Assembly (NCBI GenBank): GCA_040768845.1
Contig: JAXGME010000003.1
Span: 248,001 to 312,000 of the forward strand
Reading direction: 5' to 3'
DNA length: 64,000 nt
From: JAEZHK01 sp040768845
Lineage (GTDB): Bacteria > Bacillota > Clostridia > Christensenellales > Aristaeellaceae
The notes beneath the pieces are model-generated. The model was not told where the DNA came from, did not search any database, and saw nothing but the letters and a program-made list of their open reading frames with translations. Below, piece after piece: positions 31,784-41,584 of this stretch (within the stretch, counting starts at the first letter, position 1; the number at the start of each line of letters is the position of its first letter). The position numbers were made by a program, and so were the translations under genes.

Positions 31784-32878
31784 ATGACGAGTAAAGAGCG
31801 TATGCTGTGCGCCCTCCGCCGCGAAAAGCCGGATCGCCTGCCGGTCACCGTCCACCAGTGGCAGCCCTACCACTTAAAGGCGTTCATGGGCGGCATGAGC
31901 GACATCGAGGCGTTCAGGGCCTCGGGGCTCGATGCCTCCGTCAACTATTACGAAACGATTGACGAGCCCAGCGGCGACTGGCGGGTGGAGGCGCGGGAGG
32001 AAGCCGGCCCGGAGTACGCCGTCACCCGCTGCGCGATCACCACGCCCGGCGGAACCCTCACCACGGCCGAAGGCCGGAACGCCATGACCACCTGGGTCAT
32101 GGAGCCCCTGGTGAAGCGCCCGGAGGACATCCGCCTCATCGAAAAGTACCGGCCCGTTCCGCGGCTTCGGCGCGAGGGCGCCATCAAGGCTCATGAGGCG
32201 CTGAAAGACGGCGGCATCCTGCGCACTTTCCTCTGCGGCAAGCAGGGCGGATGCTGGCAGGACGCCTGTGAGCTGTTCGGTATGGAAAACCTGATCTACG
32301 CCACCTGCGATGATCCCGACTGGGTGCATGAGTTTCTGTCGATCCTGCTTGCGCAGAAGCTCCGCTACATCGAGGACAATCTGAAGGGGCTGCCCTTTGA
32401 TCTCGTGGAAACGGGCGGCGGTGCTTCCAGCAACACGGTGATTTCCCCCGCGCTGCACAGGGAGTTTTGCCTGCCCTACGATCAGAAGGAGCATGATGCA
32501 CTGCACGCGCTGGGCTTCCGGGCGGTGTACCACACCTGCGGCGGCATGACGAAGATATTGGACTCGATCGTAGAGAACCGCTGCGACGCGTCCGAAACCC
32601 TCTCCCCGCCGGGCGTCGGCGGCGACATTGCAACCGACGAGGCGGCGCGGCGCGTACACGCGGCGCTTCATCCCCACGTGGCGCTGATCGGCGGCATGGA
32701 TCAGTTCAACATCCTGGGCCGGGGGACGAGGGCCGACATCGAGCGGGAGGTGGAGCGGCTGTTCGCGCTGTACGGGGGGGACGGCGGCTACATCTGCTCG
32801 GCGTCCGATCATTTCTTTGATGTGCCCGCGGAGAACCTGCGGTACTTTGCCGACGCGGCCGCGCGCTGCCGCTACTGA
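31784..32878 (+). CDS. URO-D-fold protein 2 (MtaA-like zinc-site type)
   Basis: The 364-residue protein starts with TSKERMLCALRREKPDRLPV, the standard opening of the URO-D/MtaA family. It keeps a plausible zinc site, YHTCGGMTKILDSIV (H-x-C) with a later GYICSASDHFF Cys, as in MtaA-type methylcobamide transferases. VALIGGMDQFNIL is also typical. AAGGAG precedes the ATG, 3 bases after the previous stop. No corrinoid protein is encoded in this window, so a methyl-transfer role on a sugar or glycoside is only a hypothesis. Confidence 0.78.
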   Translation: MTSKERMLCALRREKPDRLPVTVHQWQPYHLKAFMGGMSDIEAFRASGLDASVNYYETIDEPSGDWRVEAREEAGPEYAVTRCAITTPGGTLTTAEGRNAMTTWVMEPLVKRPEDIRLIEKYRPVPRLRREGAIKAHEALKDGGILRTFLCGKQGGCWQDACELFGMENLIYATCDDPDWVHEFLSILLAQKLRYIEDNLKGLPFDLVETGGGASSNTVISPALHREFCLPYDQKEHDALHALGFRAVYHTCGGMTKILDSIVENRCDASETLSPPGVGGDIATDEAARRVHAALHPHVALIGGMDQFNILGRGTRADIEREVERLFALYGGDGGYICSASDHFFDVPAENLRYFADAAARCRY

Positions 32879-32891
32879 GGGAGGGATTGCC

Positions 32892-34151
32892 GTGACCGTT
32901 CAGAAGGACAAAGCGCGCCTGCAAACCCTTGCGCGCGCGCTCGTGGAGCGCGTCCATACGGAGGAAAACAACGCGAAGCGGCTGCGCTGGGCGCGGCACA
33001 ATGACCTGCTGCAAAAGGACGGCCCGCTTTTGTGGGTGTGTCCGGACGACGACGGCGGCTGGGCGGAGCTGATCCCCGAGGGGGCGCTGGTCTGTCAGGA
33101 CGGGGAGCTGCGCCAGGCGGAGATCCGGCTGCTGCGCTACCTGTACCAGGCGGAGCATTTCCACGACGACTTTGTGTTCGAGCCCTGCCTGTACTTTGAC
33201 ATTCCGGGGACGTACACCGGGTACCTGTATGGCAACGTGGACCAGAAAACCGCCTGGGGCATCGACATCGTCAAGCCCAGGGTGGGGCAGACGGCGTATC
33301 ATCTGGACGCGTTCATCAAGGACGAAGGCGGCTTTGAGCCGCTGATGAGCCACGAGGTGGATTTTATCGAGGACACCGGGGCGCTGAAACGCCTGAAGGA
33401 AAAGTACGAGGACGCGCTGGACGGCATCCTTGAGATCAAATTCCAGCTGCCGTACAGCGTGCTGGTGCAGTCGCACCTGATCGAGCTCGTGCACCTGCGG
33501 GGGCTGGAAAACCTGCTGTACGATCTGTACGACATTCCGGATCTTCTGATGGATGTGATCGGGCACATGGCACGGTCCAAGGCGCGCCTGCTGACCAGGC
33601 TGGAGCGGGAGCACAGGCTGTTTGAAAACCGCGTCAACATCTACACCGGATCCGGCGGGCTCGGGTATACGACGGCGCCCCGGAAGCAGGACGGGGACAT
33701 CCTGCTCGGGGACATGTGGGGGTTCGCCGACGCGCAGGAGTTTGGCAACGTGTCCGCCGAGATGTTTGAACGGTTCGCGCTCAAAAACCAGAAGATCGGG
33801 CTGAACCTGTTCGGCATGGGCTGCTACGGCTGCTGCGAACCGCTGGATGACAAGTACGACGCGGTGTTCCGGCACGTCGCAAACCTTCGCCGCCTTTCGG
33901 TCAGCCCCTGGACCAACATCGAACTGGCGGCGGAGAAAATCGGCGACCGCGCCATCTATTCTTGGAAGCCCAATCCGGCGCTGATCACCACCGGGTTTGA
34001 GGACGAGGCGATCCTCGCGCTGCTGAAGCGGGTCAAGGCCGCGACCGGGAACTGCTATCTTGAAATCATCCTCAAGGATATCCGGACCGTCGCCCATACC
34101 AATCGGCACCTCGTGCGCTTTATCGATATGGTGTCAAGAGTATTTCAATAG
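32892..34151 (+). CDS. URO-D-fold protein 3
   Basis: A 419-residue, more divergent member of the URO-D superfamily. Segments such as VQSHLIELVHLRGLENLLYD, YTGSGGLGYTTAPRKQDGD and LLGDMWGFADAQEFGNVSAE follow the barrel pattern seen in the other two. NLFGMGCYGCCEPLDDKYDA gives a three-cysteine cluster where the zinc site is expected. The GTG start follows GAGGGAGGGATTGCC. It lies between URO-D 2 and an alpha-mannosidase in the same operon. Function unknown. Confidence 0.7.
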   Translation: MTVQKDKARLQTLARALVERVHTEENNAKRLRWARHNDLLQKDGPLLWVCPDDDGGWAELIPEGALVCQDGELRQAEIRLLRYLYQAEHFHDDFVFEPCLYFDIPGTYTGYLYGNVDQKTAWGIDIVKPRVGQTAYHLDAFIKDEGGFEPLMSHEVDFIEDTGALKRLKEKYEDALDGILEIKFQLPYSVLVQSHLIELVHLRGLENLLYDLYDIPDLLMDVIGHMARSKARLLTRLEREHRLFENRVNIYTGSGGLGYTTAPRKQDGDILLGDMWGFADAQEFGNVSAEMFERFALKNQKIGLNLFGMGCYGCCEPLDDKYDAVFRHVANLRRLSVSPWTNIELAAEKIGDRAIYSWKPNPALITTGFEDEAILALLKRVKAATGNCYLEIILKDIRTVAHTNRHLVRFIDMVSRVFQ

Positions 34152-34162
34152 GGGAACGGCAG

Positions 34163-36796
34163 ATGAAAGACAGGGTTTTCGTGGTTTCTCACACGCATTG
34201 GGACCGGGAATGGTATCTGACAAAAGCCCGGTTCCAGATGATGAACGTCGATATGATGCACCGGCTGCTCGCCATTCTGGAGGAAAATCCGGCGTTTCCC
34301 TCGTTCATGCTGGACGGGCAGCTGATCGCGCTGGAGGACTATCTGGCGGTTTGCCCCGATGAGCGGGCGCGCGTGGAGGCGCTCATCCGGCAGGGGCGCC
34401 TGGCGGTCGGCCCCTGGTACGTGCTGCCGGACGAGTACCTGGCCAGCGGGGAGGCGCACATCCGCAATTTTATCGAGGGGATGCGCGTTGCGCGGGCGCA
34501 CGGCGGCGGCATGCGGCTGGGCTACCTGCCGGATTCCTTCGGCCACCCGTCGCAGATGCCGCAGATCATCCGCGGGCTGGGCATGGAGGAGATGATCTTC
34601 TGGCGCGGCCCGGGCCCGGAGGTGCGGCATGCCGAGTTTGAATGGGTCGGCAGGGACGGGTCGAGCGTCCTGGCGCTGAACATGGTCTACGGGTATTCCA
34701 ACGCCGCCAACCTGAAGGAGGACGCGCCCGTCCGCGAAAGGCGCCTGAACCGTGAGATCGAAAAGGTCATGCGCCTGTCGCGGCTGCGGCTGGCACTCCT
34801 GATGAACGGCAGCGACCACATCGCGCCGGACGGCCGGGTGGCGGGGTGGATCAAGGCATACCAGGCGGAGCATCCGGCGCTTGAAATCACCCACGGCGCG
34901 CTCCGGGCGTACGTGGACGAGGCCAAGCGCCGCCGGGCGTATACGGCGCTTGAGCGGGTGTCCGGAGAGCTGCGTTCGGGCTACCGCGCCTACCTCCTGG
35001 GCGATACGCTCTCCACGCGCATGCCCATCAAGCAGGCGCAGCGGCGCGTGGAAGGGCTGTTGGAGCGGCAGCTCGAGCCCCTGTTCGCGCTCCTCGCGCT
35101 GGCGGGCCGATGCCCCTATCCCAGGGAAAAGCTGCGCCATCTGTGGAGGCTGGCGCTTGAAAATCTGCCGCATGACAGCATCTGCGGGTGCAGCGCGGAC
35201 CCGGTGCACCGGGAGATGCTCCTGCGCTACGATCAGATGCATGAAATCGGCGCGCACCTTCTGGCCTCTGCGCGGAGCACCCTCGCCCACGACGCCGAGG
35301 GCGGGGCGGACGGCGAGATCGCGGTCTTTTCCTGCGGACTAAGGGACGAAACCCGGCAGATCCGGGCGCGGCTCGAGCGCCTTCTGCACCCGCTGCGCTA
35401 CGTGGAGTACGAGCAGGATCAGAAGCTTCTGGAGTTCGAAGGGGCGGACGACTGCCCCCGCCCGACGGGCGTCGTGCTGTGGGGGGCTGACGGCGTGGAG
35501 ATTCCCGGCCGCGTGCTGGAAACCGCCGTGGAGGATACCGTCGAAACCAGCCTCATGACCCAGCCCACGATGAACCGCGTGCTGCGGGTGGACTGCGAAT
35601 TTACGGCGGTGCTGCCGGCGATGAGCGAATCCCGCTTTGCCTACCGCTTCACCTATGACGAGGCGGCGGAGGCCGACGCGCTTGAAAACGAATTCTTTAC
35701 CGTCGGCGCGGCGCCCGACGGCACGCTCCGCATCACCGACAAGCGCAGCGGGCGCGCCTATGCCGGGCTGGCCCGCCTGATCGACATGGCGGACGTGGGG
35801 GACGAATACACCTTTGACGCGCTGCCGGGCGATGTGCCCGTGGGCCTGGCGCCGGACAGCGTCCAGTCCGAGATCCGGCAAGGCCGCCTTTTGATCAGGG
35901 GCGTGATGAACCTGCCGGCGTCCTGCACGGCGGACCGGAAGGCCCGCTCGAAGGATGCGGTCGCGTGCGCGGTCACCATCACGGTGGACCTGCCCCGGAA
36001 TTTGCCGCGGGTGGACGTGGGCGTGACCGTCGACAACCTGGCGAAGGATCACCGCCTGATGGCCCTTTTCCCCCTCGGCGCGCGCGCGGAGCGATGCCTG
36101 AGCGATTCGATCTTCTCCATCGAGCGCCGCGACATCGTACGCGGCGCGGATGAAGACGCCTATCAGGGCTGGATGGAAAAGCCCAACAACAGCTTTTTCC
36201 AGAAGAACTTTGCCGACCTGTCCGCGGGGGAGGCCGGCCTGAGCGTGTTCGTTCGGGGCCTGCCGCAGTTCGAGGTGCAGGCGGGCGACGCGGGGGATCA
36301 GCTGCGGCTCACGCTCCTGCGGTGCGTCGGCTGGCTCTCGCGCAAGGATCTGGCCAGCCGCGACGGAAACGGCGGATGGACGATCGAAACGCCCGAAGCG
36401 CAGCTTCCGGGCCCGCGGCACTTTGAGTTTGCGATCCACCCCCACGCGGGCGACGCGCCGCACGAGCTGTACCGTCAGGCGGTGGAATACGCTACGGAGC
36501 CGGTGGCGCTGCAGACCGCCCGGCGGGGCGCGGGTGAGCTCTTGGCGCCCCGGAGCCTCATCCGGGTGGACGATTCCCGGGTCTTCCTGAGTGCCTTCAA
36601 GGCGGCGGAGGACGGCGCGGGGTACATTCTGCGCCTGGTGAACATGAGCGACGACGCGGTGCGCGCACCCATCCGGTTCTCCCGGCCGTTCCGGGTCAGT
36701 CTGACGGACCTCGCCGAGGGGGATGCCGGCGATCTCGAGGGCGGCCTGGTGGCACTGCGCCCGTGGCAGATTCAGACGCTGCGGCTGGAGGAATAG
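34163..36796 (+). CDS. GH38 alpha-mannosidase 1
   Basis: An 877-residue cytoplasmic glycosidase. The zinc-binding VVSHTHWDREWY opens the protein (His10, Asp12-14 region) and GYLPDSFGHPSQMPQI carries the nucleophile Asp near residue 124. The C-terminal half is the GH38 beta-sandwich. It removes alpha-linked mannose from imported oligosaccharides. GGGGAACGGCAG precedes the ATG. It is the last gene of the LacI-type operon, and its 3' end overlaps the convergent GH38 gene by 101 bases with no terminator between. Confidence 0.93.
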   Translation: MKDRVFVVSHTHWDREWYLTKARFQMMNVDMMHRLLAILEENPAFPSFMLDGQLIALEDYLAVCPDERARVEALIRQGRLAVGPWYVLPDEYLASGEAHIRNFIEGMRVARAHGGGMRLGYLPDSFGHPSQMPQIIRGLGMEEMIFWRGPGPEVRHAEFEWVGRDGSSVLALNMVYGYSNAANLKEDAPVRERRLNREIEKVMRLSRLRLALLMNGSDHIAPDGRVAGWIKAYQAEHPALEITHGALRAYVDEAKRRRAYTALERVSGELRSGYRAYLLGDTLSTRMPIKQAQRRVEGLLERQLEPLFALLALAGRCPYPREKLRHLWRLALENLPHDSICGCSADPVHREMLLRYDQMHEIGAHLLASARSTLAHDAEGGADGEIAVFSCGLRDETRQIRARLERLLHPLRYVEYEQDQKLLEFEGADDCPRPTGVVLWGADGVEIPGRVLETAVEDTVETSLMTQPTMNRVLRVDCEFTAVLPAMSESRFAYRFTYDEAAEADALENEFFTVGAAPDGTLRITDKRSGRAYAGLARLIDMADVGDEYTFDALPGDVPVGLAPDSVQSEIRQGRLLIRGVMNLPASCTADRKARSKDAVACAVTITVDLPRNLPRVDVGVTVDNLAKDHRLMALFPLGARAERCLSDSIFSIERRDIVRGADEDAYQGWMEKPNNSFFQKNFADLSAGEAGLSVFVRGLPQFEVQAGDAGDQLRLTLLRCVGWLSRKDLASRDGNGGWTIETPEAQLPGPRHFEFAIHPHAGDAPHELYRQAVEYATEPVALQTARRGAGELLAPRSLIRVDDSRVFLSAFKAAEDGAGYILRLVNMSDDAVRAPIRFSRPFRVSLTDLAEGDAGDLEGGLVALRPWQIQTLRLEE

Positions 36797-39494
36797 CCTC
36801 CGGACCCTGTGCGTCCGCGCTGCGTTCCAGCCGGAGCGTGACGATCTCATAGGGGCGCACGGCCAGATGGCAGACGCCGTCGGCCAGCGTTAGTTCCGCC
36901 CGCGCCCGCTCGTTCAGATCCGCCTTCCGGACCCTGGAAAAGCCGCCGATTCGGAGGGTCAGCAGAGTTTCCGCGCCGCTGTTTTCCCAGAGCCGCAGGA
37001 TGGCGCCCCGGCCGTCCTCGGCCTTTTTGAAGGCGGAGAAGCGGACGTTGGACGCGTCCCAGGAAAAGACCGTCGGCGGAAGGGAGACGCATTTGCCCGC
37101 GCGCGCGCCGCGGACGGCGTGGGCGAGGGGCGGGTACAGGTACGCGCCGACCCGGGGGTAGAAGCACTCGTCCGCGTCCAGCGGCAGATAGGAGAATTCA
37201 AAGCGCGTCCGGCCGCGGCACTGGGCGCCCTCCGAGGGCACCGACCAGGCGGCGACGCCCTTTCGCATCACCATGTTGATGCGGCTCATGTTGCCCACGC
37301 ACCGCATGAGCGTCAGGCGCGCCGAGGGCCGGCCGGGTTCCCCCTCGAGGGGCGCGTAGTCGTAAAGCCCGCGGACCGCCAGCGCGAGGCCACCCCGGGG
37401 CCCGCACACCGCCAGCCACTCCCGCATGGGGTAGACGGGCGTGGCCGGCTGCACGCACTCGGCCGGAGCCTCGCGAGCGTGATCGCGGGCGAGCTCGGCA
37501 AAGACGCTCTGACAGCGGAGCGCACCCTCCGCGCCCGGCGAGAAATCCAGCGAAAACTTGTGGTCGTCCGCTCGGTTGTCGATGGTGAGGCACACGTCCG
37601 CCCGGCGCACGCCCGCAAGCAGGGCCACCTCCAGGTTCATGGGGATATCCGCCATTTCGGCGCTGCGCCGGCCCGCCTCGAGGCGGGCGTTCACCCGCAT
37701 GACAAAGCGCACGCGCATCCGCGCCCGCACCGGCCCCGCCTCAAGGATCTCCACCTCGGCGGCGGCGCTGCCGGAGGTGTACGCGGGGGACTTTATCCAG
37801 GTCGGCGACGAGTCCCAGAAGTCCCCGGCCTCCGCCTCCTCAATCACCTCCGCCTGTCTTTCAAAGACCCTGCCGGTCTTTTTGTCCCAAATGGTCAGGA
37901 GCGCACCCTTCGCCGTCACGCGCAGATGTTCGTTTTCCAGCCAGTTTTCGCCGGTTTTCATCGGATTTTCGGGCAAGGACTGCCCGGGGAGGCAGCGTGC
38001 CCGCGAAAACTGCGCCCCCTCCGGCGGAAGCGCCACCAGCACGCGCTTGAGCTCCGCCGCGGGGTAACTGAGCGCGGAGGGTTCCCCGCGCCCATTGGGT
38101 TCTATCCCGGCGCGGGAGAGCACCTGGCACGCCAGGGGTTTGCCCTCCGGCGTCAGGACCGTCAGCCCGCGCGCGTCCACGGGAAGCCACAGCTCCGCGA
38201 CCCGTCCCTCGGGCGCCGGACTCGGATCGAAAAACAGAACGCCCCGCTCGCCCTCCCGCCAGAAGCGCCCCGCTGCCCCGGCCAGCATGGCCATGGATTC
38301 CTGGGCAATGCCGGCGGCGCTCTGGCGGACGCGGTGGTACCGCGCCAACATTTCGTCGTGGACCATGTCGACGCAGGCGCCGTGAATGCCGTCGTGGGCG
38401 TGGTTGAGCATCAGGCTCTTCCAGGCTTCTTCCAGCGGCGCGTCCCACCCGCCGAGGCCCAGGGCGCGGGCAATCGTCGCCAGCGGCTCGGCGTAGCGGA
38501 TCAGCAGGGATTCCGCCGCAAAGTTCGCCTGCTTGATGAAGGCGCGGGTCGAAAGCGCCCCCAGCAGGATGAACTGATGGCGCGTTCCGATCAGTTCGCG
38601 GCTGACTTGCGGCAGGGCCGCTTCGCGCGAGCGCGCCTTTTTGCAGTAGGCCTCGGGGTCGCTGATTTCAAAGAAGATCTCGTCCTGAAGGGCATTGGCG
38701 CGCGCCACGGCCTGCGCCACGCCCTCGTGGGGCGGCGAGTGATCGCAGCCCAGCATGACCGGTATGACGCGCGACGGAAAGTGCGCGCCCGTCTTTTGGA
38801 CGTAGGCGATCATTTCGCGCGCGTGGCGGTCGGGGTCGTCGATGACCGTCATCTCCAGGTAGTGCTCGTGGGAAATGTAATCGTCGTAATACGGCGCGGG
38901 GCGGAACTGGGGCAGGAAGTCCTCCGCGAAGTTTTCAATGCCCTTTCCGTAGATGCGGGAATAGCCGTCCCGGAAGTGGGTGGCGCGCAGGGTGGACCCG
39001 TCCGGCCCCGCCAGCGTGAACTCGTCCGGGAAATCCTCTTCAATATAGGGCATGCCGCGCATGAACAGAAGGCTGTCAATGCCGAACCCGCGAAGGATCT
39101 GCGGAAGCTGCGTCGGGTGGCCGAAGTTGTCCGGCAGGTAGCCCACCCTCATGGCGCCGCCCATGCGTTCGCCCCGGAGACATCCCCAGAGACAGTTGCG
39201 CACCATGGCCTCCGGGTCCGGAATCCACTCGTCAAACTGCGTGTAGAACGGGCCGATTTTGAGCGCGCCCCGCCGGATAAGCGCCTCGAGCGCGCCCCGG
39301 TTTTCGGGGCGCATGTTCTCCAGGTATTCCTCCAGCGGGAAGACCTGTCCGTCCAGCACATAGGGGGCGGGGTCCTCCTGCGCCATCAGGCGCTCGAGGG
39401 CCTGCGCTGTCCAGAAGGCGAAGCTTTTGAGGGGCTGATACCATTCGACGTCCAGATGCCCGTGGGTGATGACGCACGCCGTGTACTTGCGCAT
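36696..39494 (-). CDS. GH38-family alpha-mannosidase 2
   Basis: A 932-residue GH38 protein, divergent from the first. The zinc motif reads VITHGHLDVEWY instead of HTHWDREW, and the nucleophile region is GYLPDNFGHPTQLPQI. AMVRNCLWGCLRGERMGGAM and the C-terminal beta domains fit the family. The ATG at 39494 follows GACGGAGGAACC. The last 35 or so residues are Pro/Arg-rich and are encoded opposite the end of the first GH38 gene, which suggests a stop mutation extended the protein. It is the last gene of the second glycan operon. Confidence 0.88.
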   Translation of the reverse strand: MRKYTACVITHGHLDVEWYQPLKSFAFWTAQALERLMAQEDPAPYVLDGQVFPLEEYLENMRPENRGALEALIRRGALKIGPFYTQFDEWIPDPEAMVRNCLWGCLRGERMGGAMRVGYLPDNFGHPTQLPQILRGFGIDSLLFMRGMPYIEEDFPDEFTLAGPDGSTLRATHFRDGYSRIYGKGIENFAEDFLPQFRPAPYYDDYISHEHYLEMTVIDDPDRHAREMIAYVQKTGAHFPSRVIPVMLGCDHSPPHEGVAQAVARANALQDEIFFEISDPEAYCKKARSREAALPQVSRELIGTRHQFILLGALSTRAFIKQANFAAESLLIRYAEPLATIARALGLGGWDAPLEEAWKSLMLNHAHDGIHGACVDMVHDEMLARYHRVRQSAAGIAQESMAMLAGAAGRFWREGERGVLFFDPSPAPEGRVAELWLPVDARGLTVLTPEGKPLACQVLSRAGIEPNGRGEPSALSYPAAELKRVLVALPPEGAQFSRARCLPGQSLPENPMKTGENWLENEHLRVTAKGALLTIWDKKTGRVFERQAEVIEEAEAGDFWDSSPTWIKSPAYTSGSAAAEVEILEAGPVRARMRVRFVMRVNARLEAGRRSAEMADIPMNLEVALLAGVRRADVCLTIDNRADDHKFSLDFSPGAEGALRCQSVFAELARDHAREAPAECVQPATPVYPMREWLAVCGPRGGLALAVRGLYDYAPLEGEPGRPSARLTLMRCVGNMSRINMVMRKGVAAWSVPSEGAQCRGRTRFEFSYLPLDADECFYPRVGAYLYPPLAHAVRGARAGKCVSLPPTVFSWDASNVRFSAFKKAEDGRGAILRLWENSGAETLLTLRIGGFSRVRKADLNERARAELTLADGVCHLAVRPYEIVTLRLERSADAQGPEAIPPAAASESATGAVPPGRPRDRRHPPRRGPSD

Positions 39495-39504
39495 GGTTCC
39501 TCCG

Positions 39505-41580
39505 TCATCGGCCGAGCACGAGGGCGCAGCCGGAATCCTTTTTAAGGCCGTGGAACAGGACGGTTTCGCCCCGCATCTCAACGGCGCCGGGATCGATGCC
39601 AAAATACGCGTCGGGCGAGAGGCGCCCGAGCCCCGGAACGGCCGCGGCCACCGGCTCCGCGCCGCCAAAGTTGTGGGCCACCAGCAATACGGCGTTTTCG
39701 CCTTCGCGCCGCACCGCCTGCCACCCCGTCAGGCGGCGGTATTCCTCCGCGCCCCGGCGCTCCACGTACTGGTCGCTGCGCGCCAGAATGGGGCGGATTC
39801 TGTCATAAAAGGCGATGGACTCGTCCACGATCGCCCACTGCCAGTCGGCCAGGCGGTGTACGTCTCCCGACAGGCACATGCGCCCCAGCATGGCGGCGCT
39901 CAGGGAATAGCAAAGCCGCTCCCGGGTGTCCTCCGCGCGGAGCACGGCCCAGATCTGGTTGTGGCGCGCGGGGGTCAGAAGCGCGGTATTGGCGGCGATC
40001 AGTGGAATCTCCGGACACTCGTGGGCGTCGGAGAAGCTGCTCATGTCGCTGACGGCAAACATGGACGGCACCAGCCGGTGGCCGCCGGAGGCGCAGTTTT
40101 CCACCACCAGACCGGGCAGCTCCTCCGCGATGCGGGCGAGATAGGCCTGGTTGGCCAGCACCTTGCGCCGCAGCCCCTCGCCGAGGGATTCATAGCCGTC
40201 GCAGCCCACGCCGATCGATTCGTTGTAATCCACCTTCAGGTAGCCGAAGTTTCCTTCCTTCAGAAGCCCCAGCACCGTTTGGTCCAGATACCGCGTCACC
40301 TCCGGGTTTTCCAGGTCCAGCATTCTTCGCAGCCCCGCGCGGATGACGCGGCCGTCCCGCTTCAAAAGCCATTCGGTATTTTCGCCGGCCCGGGCGGTCG
40401 GCCCGACGTTTTCCAGCTCAAACCAGAGCCCCGGGATCATCCCCCTGGAGCGGATGTAATCCGCGGCGGCGCGGATGCCCTCCGGGAACATGTGCCCGGA
40501 CACCTGCCAGTCGCCCATGTCGGTCTCCCAGTTGCCCTCCGGCCGGGCGTACCAGCCGGCGTCGATCACAAAATAGCGCATGCCGCGGCCGGCGATCCGG
40601 TCCGCGATGGCCCGGATGTTGGCGTCGCTGGGGTTGCCCCAGGTGGTGCAGAATTCGTTAAAGACGATGGGCAGATCCCTTTCCGCTTCGCAGCGCGGGG
40701 GCAGCGCGTCGTTCAGAAATGACGCGATGGCGCGGCATGCCGAATCATATGAGCCCGCGCACGCCGTCACCAGCGCGTCCGGCGATGTCAGGCGCTCGCC
40801 CGGCGCAAGGCGCTTGGAAAAGTGCCCGAAGTCCTCATCGGCCAGGCCGCCGCTCAGGCAGAATTCCTCGGCCCGCCGGGTCAGCTCCATCTGCCAGGAG
40901 GAGGCGCCGCAAAGCTCCGCGCCCCAGGTGACGCCGCTTTTTTCGTCCTCCAGCGCGAGGAATGGGAAATATCCCTTTACCGGATGCGAGCCCAGCTGGC
41001 CAAAGCGCAGCGCGCGGTAGCCGATCTTCAGCCACGAGGTTTCCAGGTTGAGCCGCGCCGGCGTGTCGGAGAGCACCCGCCCCTCCGCGCTCCAGAAGGA
41101 GGCCAGGCGGTGGATCTTGAGATGATCGTTGGCCTCGCCCTCCGCCATGGGCGTCAGGCCGCCCATTGAAAAGGAAGTCAGCAGTTGGACGGTCACCGGC
41201 TGCGCCCCGATGTTTGTCACCGCGGTGCGGACGGGCAGCGCCCGTCCCTCCGGGTAGAAGTCGGCCTCGTGGGATACTTCCACGCCGTTGCCGCGAATTA
41301 GGGTGGTCACGCGGCGAAACGCGCCCAGGTCCAGAACCGTTTGCCCCGCAAACCGGAGCGCCTGCGTGGTGGTGGAGTTGCGCATGGTCACGCCGTTTGA
41401 AAAGCCGGAATCAAACCCGTCCCCCGCCAGGCAGACGTGGGCGAGGCTGTCAAAATACCCTTTGCCCGCAAACGGGGCAAAGCGGCCCGCGGGCATGACC
41501 AGCATGCCCACACGGCCATCGTCGCTCAAAAGGTAGCGGAGCGTCAGGTGCTTCCCCTCAAAGGTGCTGTGCGTTTTCAT
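39505..41580 (-). CDS. GH36 alpha-galactosidase
   Basis: A 691-residue cytoplasmic enzyme of clan GH-D. An N-terminal beta-sandwich is followed by a barrel with FVIDAGWY, GLWFELENVGP, the nucleophile Asp451 in YLKVDYNESIG, and the acid/base Asp518 in SFSDAHECPEIP; GH36 normally has about this spacing. It releases alpha-galactose from raffinose-type sugars or galactomannan fragments. Together with GH38 mannosidases, a galactose- and mannose-containing substrate is plausible. It starts with ATG 4 bases from the upstream permease stop. Confidence 0.9.
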   Translation of the reverse strand: MKTHSTFEGKHLTLRYLLSDDGRVGMLVMPAGRFAPFAGKGYFDSLAHVCLAGDGFDSGFSNGVTMRNSTTTQALRFAGQTVLDLGAFRRVTTLIRGNGVEVSHEADFYPEGRALPVRTAVTNIGAQPVTVQLLTSFSMGGLTPMAEGEANDHLKIHRLASFWSAEGRVLSDTPARLNLETSWLKIGYRALRFGQLGSHPVKGYFPFLALEDEKSGVTWGAELCGASSWQMELTRRAEEFCLSGGLADEDFGHFSKRLAPGERLTSPDALVTACAGSYDSACRAIASFLNDALPPRCEAERDLPIVFNEFCTTWGNPSDANIRAIADRIAGRGMRYFVIDAGWYARPEGNWETDMGDWQVSGHMFPEGIRAAADYIRSRGMIPGLWFELENVGPTARAGENTEWLLKRDGRVIRAGLRRMLDLENPEVTRYLDQTVLGLLKEGNFGYLKVDYNESIGVGCDGYESLGEGLRRKVLANQAYLARIAEELPGLVVENCASGGHRLVPSMFAVSDMSSFSDAHECPEIPLIAANTALLTPARHNQIWAVLRAEDTRERLCYSLSAAMLGRMCLSGDVHRLADWQWAIVDESIAFYDRIRPILARSDQYVERRGAEEYRRLTGWQAVRREGENAVLLVAHNFGGAEPVAAAVPGLGRLSPDAYFGIDPGAVEMRGETVLFHGLKKDSGCALVLGR

Positions 41581-41584
41581 GGCC

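Noticed and set aside
30701..34151. True haem-biosynthesis uroporphyrinogen decarboxylase (hemE)
   Set aside because: Three divergent copies sit in a glycan operon with no other tetrapyrrole gene, and the usual N-terminal RQAGR-type motif is absent.
36800..39545. Long rightward open frames opposite the second GH38 gene and opposite GH36
   Set aside because: They are His/Arg/Gly-rich shadow frames of GC-rich coding DNA; the glycosidase motifs lie on the other strand.
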